A stretch of 64,000 bases of DNA from Variovorax sp. 54 (lineage in GTDB: Bacteria; Pseudomonadota; Gammaproteobacteria; Burkholderiales; Burkholderiaceae_C): positions 682,001 to 746,000 of the forward strand of contig NZ_PEFF01000001.1 of NCBI RefSeq assembly GCF_002754375.1, in the 5' to 3' direction. This document shows, one piece after another, positions 1 through 8,530 of this stretch. Made by a program: the position numbers and the translations under genes. The notes beneath the pieces are model-generated. The model was not told the DNA's origin and did not search any database. It saw only the letters and a program-made list of their open reading frames with translations. How positions within the stretch are numbered: position 1 is the stretch's first letter; every line of letters starts with the position of its first letter.

Positions 1-126
1 GCCCTGCTGGTCCACTGGCTGGCCCCCGCCGACATCGACACGGTGCACGCCGGCGCATGGCTGGTGGGCATCGGCTGGCTCGCCGGGCTGGCCTGGGACC
101 TCGTGGATTCGGACCGCTCGAAGTAA
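1..126 (+). CDS. C-terminal end of a small membrane protein (partial)
   Basis: Reading frame 1 is open from the first base and ends with TAA at 124-126, giving 41 residues of a protein whose start lies before the window. The visible part has two short hydrophobic stretches, one at the very start (ALLVHWLAP) and one centred on AWLVGIGWLAGLAW, followed by a polar tail DLVDSDRSK. This suggests the last membrane segment of a small inner-membrane protein with a charged cytoplasmic end. It is convergent with the phaC-phaA operon, whose terminator lies just downstream. I do not recognise the family; the fragment is too short to assign a function. Confidence 0.6.
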   Translation, partial: ALLVHWLAPADIDTVHAGAWLVGIGWLAGLAWDLVDSDRSK

Positions 127-157
127 TCCGCAGGTGAGTCCTGCGAACAGCGGACAC

Positions 158-207
158 AAAAAAGGGAGGGGAAGCCGCAGCCCTTGCGAGCCCCTGCCTC
201 CCCTCCC
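158..207 (-). terminator. Rho-independent terminator of the phaC-phaA operon
   Basis: GGGAGGGG at 164-171 pairs perfectly with CCCCTCCC at 200-207 and one more A-T pair extends the stem. On the minus strand the stem is followed at once by six T residues (A158-A163 on the plus strand). It lies about 27 bases past the phaA stop codon, in the right orientation to end phaC-phaA transcription. Confidence 0.75.
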
Positions 208-233
208 CGTACCGGTTCACCCGGTAATCAGGC

Positions 234-1412
<1,179 letters not shown>

Positions 1413-1473
1413 GAGGTTCTCTCCGTTGAGGTGATTTGAAATCGGTTGCGATCTTGCGGGAGCTGGCGCCCGT

Positions 1474-3246
1474 TCAGGCCTTGGCCTTCACGTAGCGTCC
1501 CGGCGCCGGTTCGATGGCCTTGTAGGCCTTGCCGTTGCCGTAGCCCTTGGGCGCGGGGATCTGCTTGCCCGCGTGGCCCTTGAGCCATTGTGCCCAGTCG
1601 GTCCACCAGCTGCCCGGCTGCTCCTGCGCGCCGGCCAGCCATTCGGGCTGGGTCTTGGGAAACTTGCCGTCTTCGCGCAGCCAGTGGCTGCGCTTGTTCT
1701 TGGCGGGCGGGTTGATCACGCCGGCGATGTGGCCCGAGGCCCCCATCACGAAGCGCTTCTTGCCCGTGAGCAATTGCGTGGTGGTGTAGGCGCCGCCGAT
1801 CGGCACGATGTGGTCTTCGCGCGAGCCGTAGATGTAGGCCGGAATGTCGATCTTGCCGAGGTCGACCTTCTCGCCGCACACCGTGAGCGCGCCGGGCTTG
1901 GCCAACTTGTTCTCGTGGTACGTGTTGCGCAGGTACCAGGCGTAGAAAGGGCCCGGCAGGTTGGTGGCGTCGCTGTTCCAGTACAGCAGGTCGAAGGCCG
2001 GCGGCGTCTCGCCCTTGAGGTAGTTGCCGACCACGTAGTTCCACACCAGGTCGTTCGGGCGCAGGAAGCTGAAGGTCGAGGCCAGGTCGCCGCCGGGCAG
2101 CAGGCCGCCCTTGCCCAGCTGCATTTCGCGGTACGCCACCATGGGCTCGTCCACGAAGATGTCGAGGATGCCGGTGTCGCTGAAATCCAGGAAGGTGGTC
2201 AGCAGCGTGACCGACGCGGCCGGCTTCTCGCCGCGCGCCGCGAGCACGGCCAGCGCGGTGCTCAGGATGGTGCCGCCCACGCAGAAGCCGAGCGTGTTGA
2301 TCTGCTTGCTGCCGCTGATCTCCTGCACGGTATGGATGGCCTTGATGGCGGCGTTCTCGATGTAGTCGTCCCAGGTGGCCTGGGCCATCGACTCGTCGGG
2401 GTTGCGCCAGCTCACCACGAACACGCGGTGGCCCTGGTCGTTCGCATAGCGGATCAGCGAGTTATCGGGCTGCAGGTCGAGGATGTAGAACTTGTTGATG
2501 CACGGCGGCACCAGCAGGAACGGCCGCTCGTACACCTTGGCGGTGAGCGGCTTGTATTCGAGCAGCTGGAAATACTCGTTTTCAAACACCACGGCGCCTT
2601 CGGTGGTGGCCACGTTGCGCCCCACTTCGAAGGCGCTTTCGTCGGTCATGCTGACGTGGCCCTGCTGCACGTCGTGCAGCAAATTCTGGATGCCCTTGGC
2701 GATGCTCTCGCCCTGTGTGTCGATGGCTTTCTTCTGCGCCTCGGCGTTGAAGGCGAGCGAGTTGCTGGGCGAGGCCGCCGCCATCCATTGCTCGACCGCA
2801 AAGCGCAGGCGCGCCTTGGTCTTGTCGTCGGCGTCGACGGCCTCGGCCATGCGCATCATGGTGCGGCCGTTGAGCAGGTACACGGCGGCCGAGAAAGCCG
2901 CCATCGGGTTGCTGCCCCAGGCCTCGGCGGCAAAGCGCTTGTCGCCCTCGGGGCGGGCACCGAAGCCGCGGCGCCAGAGGTCGGTGGCGTCGGTCAGGTA
3001 TTGCTGCTGGATCGACTGGAGCTGCTCGGGATCGATGGAGAGCTTGGGCAGCTCGGGCATGCGGGCCGCGCCCGGAAACTGTGGCATTTGTGGCAATTGC
3101 CATAGCGGCGTGCCGCCGATGTCGAAAGCGGCGGTACCCGGAGAGCCCCCGGCTTTCTGGAAAGCCTCCATGGCCTGGGTCCAACCCTGCGTGAGGGCTT
3201 TTTGAAAGGGCGCGAACGCATCGGCCCCCGTGTCTTCTTGCTTCAT
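1474..3246 (-). CDS. phaC: Class I poly(3-hydroxyalkanoate) synthase
   Basis: Polymerises (R)-3-hydroxyacyl-CoA into polyhydroxyalkanoate at the granule surface. The alpha/beta-hydrolase core contains the lipase-like box GFCVGG with the nucleophilic Cys at about residue 322, the acidic residue in SREDHIVP and the histidine in SGHIAGVINPP. The 590 residues fit class I synthases. The frame is open upstream to 3327, but I place the start at 3246 (MKQEDTG) because AGGAG sits 5 bases before it and a plausible promoter covers 3301-3329; an overlapping ATG at 3249 is the alternative. Residues 1-90 carry the variable N-terminal region of class I enzymes. It is cotranscribed with phaA. Confidence 0.96.
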   Translation of the reverse strand: MKQEDTGADAFAPFQKALTQGWTQAMEAFQKAGGSPGTAAFDIGGTPLWQLPQMPQFPGAARMPELPKLSIDPEQLQSIQQQYLTDATDLWRRGFGARPEGDKRFAAEAWGSNPMAAFSAAVYLLNGRTMMRMAEAVDADDKTKARLRFAVEQWMAAASPSNSLAFNAEAQKKAIDTQGESIAKGIQNLLHDVQQGHVSMTDESAFEVGRNVATTEGAVVFENEYFQLLEYKPLTAKVYERPFLLVPPCINKFYILDLQPDNSLIRYANDQGHRVFVVSWRNPDESMAQATWDDYIENAAIKAIHTVQEISGSKQINTLGFCVGGTILSTALAVLAARGEKPAASVTLLTTFLDFSDTGILDIFVDEPMVAYREMQLGKGGLLPGGDLASTFSFLRPNDLVWNYVVGNYLKGETPPAFDLLYWNSDATNLPGPFYAWYLRNTYHENKLAKPGALTVCGEKVDLGKIDIPAYIYGSREDHIVPIGGAYTTTQLLTGKKRFVMGASGHIAGVINPPAKNKRSHWLREDGKFPKTQPEWLAGAQEQPGSWWTDWAQWLKGHAGKQIPAPKGYGNGKAYKAIEPAPGRYVKAKA

Positions 3247-3300
3247 CATGTCTCCTGGCCGTGGCCTGGGTCGATACGAACGGATGGCTTGCGTGTTTTG

Positions 3301-3329
3301 AGTATGCTGCATTCGCAAGGCACTCACAA
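3301..3329 (-). promoter_or_regulatory. Candidate sigma-70 promoter of phaC
   Basis: On the minus strand, TTGTGA (3329-3324) is followed after exactly 17 bases by CATACT (3306-3301). Each box matches four of six consensus positions. The predicted transcription start is about 3294, which leaves a leader of roughly 50 bases before the chosen phaC start. The site argues against the longer phaC reading frame that begins at 3327. Judged by eye only. Confidence 0.45.
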
Positions 3330-3372
3330 CGCCGCGCTTTCACTAATCCATTGAAACGAAACGTCTCTGCCT

Positions 3373-3681
3373 GTGTTCATCCATTTGATCGTGATCGGCT
3401 GGCTCTATGTGACCGTGATGATGGCGGTGGCCGAGGCCACCAACACCACGGGCACGGTGCTGGGCGCCATCTTCACATTTCTTCTTTACGGCCTGGCGCC
3501 GGTGGCCCTGGTGGTCTACCTGATGGCCACACCGGCGCGCCGGCGGGCGATCAAGGAACGCGAGGCACAGGCCCAGGAGGCCGCGCGCCGCGCCGCCGCG
3601 GAAGCCGCGGGCTCAGACCTTCCAGACCAGCGCAGCGAAGCGCCCGCTGACGCCGTCGCGCCGGTGCGAAAAGAACCGTGA
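3373..3681 (+). CDS. Small inner-membrane protein of unknown function
   Basis: The 102-residue product starts with GTG. Two hydrophobic segments are visible, about residues 2-20 and 28-50 (GTVLGAIFTFLLYGLAPVAL), with a strongly basic patch TPARRRAIKE just after the second, followed by an Ala/Glu/Arg-rich tail that looks helical and cytoplasmic. This gives a two-pass hairpin with the tail inside by the positive-inside rule. The last 69 bases overlap the end of pgeF, which is convergent, so the tail sequence is constrained by both genes. I do not recognise a characterised family. It is divergent from phaC and could share the promoter region 3250-3372. Confidence 0.7.
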   Translation: MFIHLIVIGWLYVTVMMAVAEATNTTGTVLGAIFTFLLYGLAPVALVVYLMATPARRRAIKEREAQAQEAARRAAAEAAGSDLPDQRSEAPADAVAPVRKEP

Positions 3682-4368
3682 CGGCTGCGCGACGGTGCAC
3701 CACGCATCGCCGCTGTCGTTGCCATGGAGCGACTCGACACCCACTGCACGCAGCCGCTGCCGCGCGAGCGCAGGCAGGTCGGCCAGCCACTTGCCTTCGC
3801 CTGCTGCGGGCGTGAAGCACGACGCTGCCTCGGGCGACTGCGCCTCGAAGGCGGCCTTGACCTCGGCCCCGACCTCAAAGGCCTTCGGGCCGATGCAGGG
3901 GCCGAGCCAGGCCATGAGGCGCGGCGCACCACCTTCATCTTGTGCGAAGGCGCGCACGGTCTGCTCGAGCACGCCGCCGGCGAGCCCGCGCCAGCCCGCA
4001 TGCGCAGCGGCCACGCGGTGGCCGCGTTCGTCGGTGAAGAGCACGGGCAGGCAGTCGGCCACCATGACCGTGCAGGCACGCGCGCCGGTCGTGGCGGTGC
4101 ACGCATCGGCGATGGTGCCGTCTTGCACCGCATCGTCGAGCGATACGAGACCCGTGCCATGCACCTGCTGCAGGAACACCGGCTGCGTGCCGATCGCCTG
4201 TTGCAGCCGTCGGCGGTTCTCGGCGACGTGCGCGGCATCGTCGGCCACGTGGTCGCCGAGGTTCAGGCTGTCATAGCGCCCGGCCGACACCCCGCCGTCG
4301 CGCGTGGTGCACAGCGCGCGCACGTTCGATGGCGCCGGCCATTCGGGCACCAGCCATTGCGGATTCAT
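3613..4368 (-). CDS. pgeF: PgeF/YfiH (DUF152, laccase-domain) family protein
   Basis: Members of this family are multi-copper-like fold proteins reported as polyphenol oxidases, as purine nucleoside phosphorylase/adenosine deaminase enzymes, and as peptidoglycan-precursor editing enzymes in Escherichia coli. The 251-residue protein shows the family's metal-site elements: His in LQQVHGTG (about 70), Cys in VADCLPVLF (about 104), and His in AAHAGWRG (about 121), plus the conserved N-terminal TTRDGGVS. It ends at 3613, overlapping the convergent small membrane gene by 69 bases. The family is certain; the physiological reaction in this organism is not. Confidence 0.92.
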   Translation of the reverse strand: MNPQWLVPEWPAPSNVRALCTTRDGGVSAGRYDSLNLGDHVADDAAHVAENRRRLQQAIGTQPVFLQQVHGTGLVSLDDAVQDGTIADACTATTGARACTVMVADCLPVLFTDERGHRVAAAHAGWRGLAGGVLEQTVRAFAQDEGGAPRLMAWLGPCIGPKAFEVGAEVKAAFEAQSPEAASCFTPAAGEGKWLADLPALARQRLRAVGVESLHGNDSGDAWCTVAQPSRFFSHRRDGVSGRFAALVWKV

Positions 4369-4382
4369 CGCGACGTGCCGGC

Positions 4383-5021
4383 TCAGGCTTCCGCGTCGGG
4401 CGACTGCGAGGGCTGCGCGCGCTGGAAGGCGTCGAGCTTCATGCAGGCGTCGAAGGCGGCCATGGTGCGCGGCAGGCCGCTGAAGTCGCAGTCGAAGCGG
4501 CGGCCGTTGAAGATCTGCGGCACGAGGCAGCAGTCGGCCATGGTCGGCGTGTCGCCCCAGCAGTAGGTGCCGCCCGGGTGCTGCGCGAGCTGGCGCTCGA
4601 ACGACAGCAGGCCTTCGCGCACCCAGTGGCGGTACCAGGTGTTCTTGGCTTCGTCGTCGACCTTCAGTTCCTTCACGAGGTACTTGAGCACGCGCAGGTT
4701 GTTCAGCGGATGGATCTCGCAGGCGATCGACTGCGCCAGCGCGCGCACATGGGCGCGGCCCACGGGGTCGGTCGGCAGCAGCGCCGGCTCGGGGTGCACT
4801 TCGTCGAGGTATTCGATGATGGCCATCGACTGCGAGAAGCGCTCGCCTTCGTCTTCGAGCAGCGGCACGAGCATGTCGGCCGAGATCGCCGAGAAGGGGC
4901 CGGTGCGGTGGTCGCCGCGCGCGATGTGCACGGGCACGTAGTCGTAATCGAGGCCCTTCAGTTGAAGGGCGATGCGGACGCGGAACGAGGCGGAGGAGCG
5001 GAAATAGTTATGCAGCTTCAT
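4383..5021 (-). CDS. maiA: Maleylacetoacetate isomerase (zeta-class GST)
   Basis: Isomerises maleylacetoacetate (or maleylpyruvate) with glutathione as cofactor, in tyrosine/homogentisate or gentisate breakdown. The 212-residue product begins MKLHNYFRSSASFRVRIAL, carrying the SSxSxRVRIAL glutathione-binding signature of zeta GSTs, and a C-terminal helical GST domain with PTMADCCLVPQIFNARR-like residues (DTPTMADCCLVP). The frame is open upstream to 5309, but the signature motif fixes the start at 5021. It lies 14 bases upstream of pgeF on the same strand. A fumarylacetoacetate hydrolase-family gene, the next step of the pathway, lies 1.1 kb away on the other strand (6126-6827), which supports the role; whether the substrate is acetoacetate- or pyruvate-type cannot be decided. 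Confidence 0.92.
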   Translation of the reverse strand: MKLHNYFRSSASFRVRIALQLKGLDYDYVPVHIARGDHRTGPFSAISADMLVPLLEDEGERFSQSMAIIEYLDEVHPEPALLPTDPVGRAHVRALAQSIACEIHPLNNLRVLKYLVKELKVDDEAKNTWYRHWVREGLLSFERQLAQHPGGTYCWGDTPTMADCCLVPQIFNGRRFDCDFSGLPRTMAAFDACMKLDAFQRAQPSQSPDAEA

Positions 5022-5055
5022 GATTTCTCGAGGATAGCGCCCTTGGATTTCACCT

Positions 5056-5970
5056 TCAGGAGCGGGGTGTGGCCGGGAGCACGCAGCGGAAGTCGTGCAG
5101 CCGGGCTTCGGGGTGTTCTTGCTGCCATGCATCGAGCAGATCGCGCGCGGCGGCTTCTTCGCGCGAGGCGATGCCCAGGCGCCACGGCCCGAGCGTGCCG
5201 GGCGCCTCGTCGGCGCCGTGGTTGTGCCGGCCCTCGCCGAAAGGGCGGCCTTCGGAGCAGGCGCGGCAGAGCATCTCCATGCTGTCGGTCCAGTTCTCGG
5301 CGAAGCCATCCGCGGCCTTGCAGCGCTGCACCAGCGCCTCGATGTCCTCCGAGCTCACGCCTTCCACCGAGACCTCGTAGGTCGCGTGCGCCGACGGCGC
5401 AATCAGTTCCAGCGCATCGAACACCGGCACCTCGCGCTCGCCGCGCAGCCGGTAGCCGTTGGGCGCGCCGTCGTGCAGCACCAGGTCGCCGTAGCGGTGG
5501 CCGCAGGCGGGCGTGGGCACGTTGCGCAGGATGGCGCGCGCCGGGTCGATGCGGTCGGCCCACACCACCTCGGTGCCCTCGTCGCCGTGCACACGGATCG
5601 GCGTGAGCCCGACGAAATAGTCGACCGGCCCTTCGCCTTCGGGAATGCCGATGCCGTACTGGCGCCACGCACGCCGCGCCGTGGGCCAGTCGCCCAGCGC
5701 GGTGGCCGCGATGCCCAGGTTCCACAGCGCGCCTTCGTGGCGCGGCTCGCACTGCACGGCGCGCTCGTTGGCCTGCAGCGAGGCGGCCCAGTCGCCGCGG
5801 TACTTGTGGATGAGCCCGGCGTTGTACCAGGGTGCCGACCAGTAGGGATGGATGGCGCTGGCCTGCGCGTAGGCGGCCAGGGCGCCGTCTTGATCGCCGG
5901 CATCGTCGCGTTCGCGACCGAGTTCGTTGAAGGCGGTGGCCTTGCCGGCTTTGCCGAGTCGGAGGGGCAT
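5056..5970 (-). CDS. Tetratricopeptide-repeat protein
   Basis: The 304-residue product has TPR units in its first 120 residues: the series AFNELGRERDDAGDQDGAL, then APWYNAGLIHKYRGDWAAS, then GALWNLGIAATALGDW shows the spaced small/aromatic residues of about 34-residue repeats. The remainder (about 130-304) is an unrecognised domain with a conserved-looking AcGHRYGDLVLHD segment. No signal peptide or membrane segment is seen, so it is probably cytoplasmic. The start at 5970 (MPLRLGKAG) is preferred over an upstream extension rich in Arg and Phe that reaches 6060. Its stop is 34 bases upstream of maiA, so the two may be cotranscribed. Function unknown beyond protein-protein interaction. Confidence 0.8.
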   Translation of the reverse strand: MPLRLGKAGKATAFNELGRERDDAGDQDGALAAYAQASAIHPYWSAPWYNAGLIHKYRGDWAASLQANERAVQCEPRHEGALWNLGIAATALGDWPTARRAWRQYGIGIPEGEGPVDYFVGLTPIRVHGDEGTEVVWADRIDPARAILRNVPTPACGHRYGDLVLHDGAPNGYRLRGEREVPVFDALELIAPSAHATYEVSVEGVSSEDIEALVQRCKAADGFAENWTDSMEMLCRACSEGRPFGEGRHNHGADEAPGTLGPWRLGIASREEAAARDLLDAWQQEHPEARLHDFRCVLPATPRS

Positions 5971-6125
5971 GGTGAAACGAGGGGAGAAAAGAGGTCGGGG
6001 AAACGCGCAGAAGCGCCTATTGTGGGCCGCCGCAAAATCCCGAGTCCGGCGTGCCGGCAAGCCCGTGCCGCCTCTGGCACACTGCCGGTCTCCCCTCCCG
6101 TTTCGCTGAAAAAGGACACCTTCCC

Positions 6126-6827
6126 ATGGCTTCCGAGTTTGTTTTTGCCCCGCCGGCCACCGTTTCGGTGCCGGTGGTCGGTCAGCCCGCCCGCTTTCCG
6201 GTGCACCGCATCTACTGCGTGGGCCGCAACTACGAAGATCACGCCAAGGAAATGGGTTTCACCGGCCGCGAGCCGCCCTTCTTCTTCATGAAGCCGGCCG
6301 ACGCGCTGGTGACGGTCGATGCCGGCCAGACCGGCTCCATGGCCTACCCCACGCTCACGAAGAACCTGCACCACGAGATCGAACTCGTGGTGGCCATCGG
6401 CACCGGCGGCAAGAACATCAAAGCGGCCGACGCCCACAAGCACATCTACGGCTACGCCGTCGGCCTGGACATGACGCGCCGCGACCTGCAGAACGACATG
6501 AAGAAGCAGGGCCGCCCCTGGGACATCGGCAAGAGCTTCGAGCAGAGCGCGCCCATCGGTCCGATCGTGCCCGTGGCGCAAGCCGGCAACGCCGAGCAGG
6601 CCGAAATCTCGCTGCAGGTGAACGGCGAAGACCGCCAGCGCAGCACCGTGAGCAAGCTGATCTGGAACGTGGCCGAAACCATCGAGCACCTGTCGGCTGC
6701 CTGGGAGCTGCAACCCGGCGACCTGATCTTCACGGGCACGCCCGAGGGCGTCGCGGCCGTGGTGGCCGGCGACACGCTGGTGGGCCAGGTGGCCGGCCTG
6801 CCCGCGCTGACCGTGAAGATCGTCTGA
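6126..6827 (+). CDS. Fumarylacetoacetate hydrolase-family enzyme (fumarylpyruvate hydrolase-like)
   Basis: Hydrolyses a C-C bond of a beta-diketo acid such as fumarylpyruvate or an acylpyruvate. The 233-residue length matches the short bacterial branch. Family motifs are visible: the N-terminal YCVGRNYEDHAKEMG, the metal ligands in HHEIELVVAIG (Glu-x-Glu type), GYAVGLDMTRRDLQ, and the C-terminal DLIFTGTPEGV. The start at 6126 is preceded by AAGGA at a good distance; an upstream in-frame extension to 6051 lacks family features. It is followed 19 bases later by the Nudix gene. With the isomerase at 4383-5021 it could complete gentisate or homogentisate ring-cleavage product metabolism, but the ring-cleaving dioxygenase is not in the window. 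Confidence 0.93.
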   Translation: MASEFVFAPPATVSVPVVGQPARFPVHRIYCVGRNYEDHAKEMGFTGREPPFFFMKPADALVTVDAGQTGSMAYPTLTKNLHHEIELVVAIGTGGKNIKAADAHKHIYGYAVGLDMTRRDLQNDMKKQGRPWDIGKSFEQSAPIGPIVPVAQAGNAEQAEISLQVNGEDRQRSTVSKLIWNVAETIEHLSAAWELQPGDLIFTGTPEGVAAVVAGDTLVGQVAGLPALTVKIV

Positions 6828-6846
6828 CGCCAGGCGGTCCCGCTTC

Positions 6847-7398
6847 ATGTTTCTTCGCGTACCCATCAAGCATTGCAAGAACTGCGGCACGACGGTGGTC
6901 TACCGCGTGCCGGACGACGGCGACACCAAAGAGCGCGCCGTCTGTCCGGCCTGCCACACGATCCACTACGAGAACCCGCTGAACGTGGTCGGCACCATCC
7001 CCGTGCTGGGCGACAAGGTGCTGCTGTGCAAGCGCAACATCGAGCCGCGCTGGGGCAAGTGGACGCTGCCCGCGGGCTTCATGGAACTCGAGGAAACCAC
7101 CGCCGAAGGCGCGGCCCGCGAGACTGACGAAGAGGCCGGCGCCAACTTCGAAATGGAAGGCCTGTTCGCCGTGATCAGCGTGGTGCGCGTGGGCCAGGTC
7201 CACCTGTTCTACCGCGCGCGCCTGCTCGACGACCGCTTCGACCCGGGCCACGAAACCATCGAGGCGCGCCTGTTCACCGAGGAAGAAATTCCCTGGGACG
7301 AGATCGCCTTTCGCACCGTGCGCCAGGCGCTCGAACACTTCTTCGAAGACCGCAAGCGCGGCAGCTTCGACCGCGTGCACGAACTCAGCATCGTTTGA
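6847..7398 (+). CDS. Zinc-ribbon Nudix hydrolase
   Basis: Nudix enzymes hydrolyse nucleoside diphosphates linked to another moiety. The 183-residue protein has an N-terminal zinc ribbon (CKNCG at about 10-14 and CPAC at about 36-39) as in NADH pyrophosphatase relatives, then a complete Nudix box at about 79-101: GFMELEE, seven residues, RETDEEAGA, which carries the metal-binding Glu residues. The enzyme therefore looks catalytically intact. It lies 19 bases after the hydrolase gene and its stop touches the possible TTG start of creA, so the three probably form one operon. The exact substrate cannot be read from the sequence. Confidence 0.93.
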   Translation: MFLRVPIKHCKNCGTTVVYRVPDDGDTKERAVCPACHTIHYENPLNVVGTIPVLGDKVLLCKRNIEPRWGKWTLPAGFMELEETTAEGAARETDEEAGANFEMEGLFAVISVVRVGQVHLFYRARLLDDRFDPGHETIEARLFTEEEIPWDEIAFRTVRQALEHFFEDRKRGSFDRVHELSIV

Positions 7399-7409
7399 CC
7401 AATTTCTCC

Positions 7410-7898
7410 ATGATCAAGACCCTTCGCGCCACCCTTCTCTGCGGCGCCAGCCTCGGCTTTGCACTCGCGGCCTCGGCGGCCAAGGCGGAGACGGTGGGCG
7501 AGGTCGACACGGCCTTCAAGCTCATCGGTCCCGACCACAAGATCGTGGTCGAGGCCTACGACGACCCCAAGGTCAGCGGCGTCACCTGCTATGTCTCGCG
7601 CGCCAAGACCGGCGGCATCGCCGGTGCGTTCGGCGTGGCCGAGGACAAGGCCGAAGCCTCCATCGCCTGCCGCCAGGTCGGCCCGGTGAGCATCACGCAG
7701 CCGCTGCCCAAGCGCGAAGAGGTTTATACCGAACGCCTGTCGGTGCTCTTCAAGCGCCTGCGCGTGGTGCGCATGGTCGATCCCAAGCGCAACACGCTGG
7801 TCTACCTGACCTACTCCGACCTGCTGATCGACGGCTCGCCCAAGAACAGCATCACGGCCGTGCCGGTCGATCGCGGGACGCCGATCCCGCTCAAGTGA
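7410..7898 (+). CDS. creA: CreA family exported protein
   Basis: The 162-residue product has a signal peptide (MIKTLRATLLCGASLGFALAA, cleavage near AAKA-ET) and then the CreA-family core: VGEVDTAFKLIGPDHKIVVE, GVTCYVSRAKTGGI, and SIACRQVGPVSI with two conserved Cys that may form a disulfide in the periplasm. CreA is a widespread proteobacterial protein without a defined biochemical role. ATG at 7410 is chosen because it begins the signal peptide directly; a TTG at 7395 overlaps the Nudix stop by four bases and is possible. Last gene of the 6126-7898 run. Confidence 0.9.
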   Translation: MIKTLRATLLCGASLGFALAASAAKAETVGEVDTAFKLIGPDHKIVVEAYDDPKVSGVTCYVSRAKTGGIAGAFGVAEDKAEASIACRQVGPVSITQPLPKREEVYTERLSVLFKRLRVVRMVDPKRNTLVYLTYSDLLIDGSPKNSITAVPVDRGTPIPLK

Positions 7899-7931
7899 TG
7901 GGGCTGCTGAAGGGCCCGGCGGTGCGAGTTT

Positions 7932-7970
7932 GCTAGCATGGTCCGAGCGGCCGACACTGCGGTGTCGGCC
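7932..7970 (+). promoter_or_regulatory. Candidate promoter and 5' leader hairpin of the nlpD-like gene
   Basis: An extended -10 element TGCTAGCAT covers about 7931-7939; no good -35 box is seen. The predicted transcript would begin near 7946, just before a perfect hairpin: GGCCGACAC (7949-7957), loop TGCG, GTGTCGGCC (7962-7970). No T tract follows, so a terminator for creA is less likely than a 5' stabilising stem, though a factor-independent pause cannot be excluded. Confidence 0.45.
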
Positions 7971-8011
7971 TTCGACGGAACCCTCCGCAACGAATCCGTT
8001 CCAACAGCGTC

Positions 8012-8518
8012 ATGCACCTTCAGACTTTTGTTTTACGTACCGCCGCCACGCTGCTCGTGGCCGGCGGCATTGCCGCCTGCACCACGCCCGGCCCCACGCC
8101 GCCGCAGCAGCCTGTTCCAGGCGCCACGCCGCAGCCGCCGCGCCAGGCGCTCTTCATCCGCCCTGCCGCCGGCACCACCGTGGGCCGCTTCGACGGCGTG
8201 CGCAACAAGGGCCTGGACATCGCGGGCAACCTGGGCGACCCCATCGTGGCCTCGGCCGACGGCCGCGTGGTGTACGTGGGGGGCGAGCTGCGCTCCTACG
8301 GCAACATGGTCATCGTGAAGCACAACGAGACCTTTCTGACCGCCTACGCACACGCCAAGACCATCCTCGTGAAGGAAGGTGCCGTGGTGCGCCAGGGCCA
8401 GAAGATCGCCGAAATGGGCAACAGCGAATCCGACCGCGTGAAGCTGCATTTCGAGATCCGCAAGAACGGCACCGCCGTCGATCCCGAGCCGTATCTCAAC
8501 GGCCGTTTGCAGCAGTAA
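8012..8518 (+). CDS. nlpD: NlpD-like LytM-domain lipoprotein
   Basis: Outer-membrane lipoproteins of this type activate N-acetylmuramyl-L-alanine amidases at the division septum. The 168-residue product has a lipoprotein signal with lipobox IAAC at about residue 27, a Pro-rich linker, and a LytM/M23 domain (about 48-165). The domain closely follows NlpD (KGLDIAG, ADGRVVYVGG, YGNMVIVKH, AYAHAKTILV, LHFEIRKNG). The first zinc-ligand His of active M23 peptidases is absent (KGLDIAG), as in NlpD, so it is probably an activator and not an enzyme. It is shorter than E. coli NlpD and lacks the LysM domain. Convergent with the phospholipase D-like gene, 12 bases apart. Confidence 0.85.
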   Translation: MHLQTFVLRTAATLLVAGGIAACTTPGPTPPQQPVPGATPQPPRQALFIRPAAGTTVGRFDGVRNKGLDIAGNLGDPIVASADGRVVYVGGELRSYGNMVIVKHNETFLTAYAHAKTILVKEGAVVRQGQKIAEMGNSESDRVKLHFEIRKNGTAVDPEPYLNGRLQQ

Positions 8519-8530
8519 ACGTAAAAGCCG

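Noticed and set aside
3246..3327. Longer N-terminus of phaC starting at 3327
   Set aside because: It would overlap a plausible promoter, has no ribosome-binding site, and the added residues do not resemble PhaC; AGGAG precedes the start at 3246-3249.
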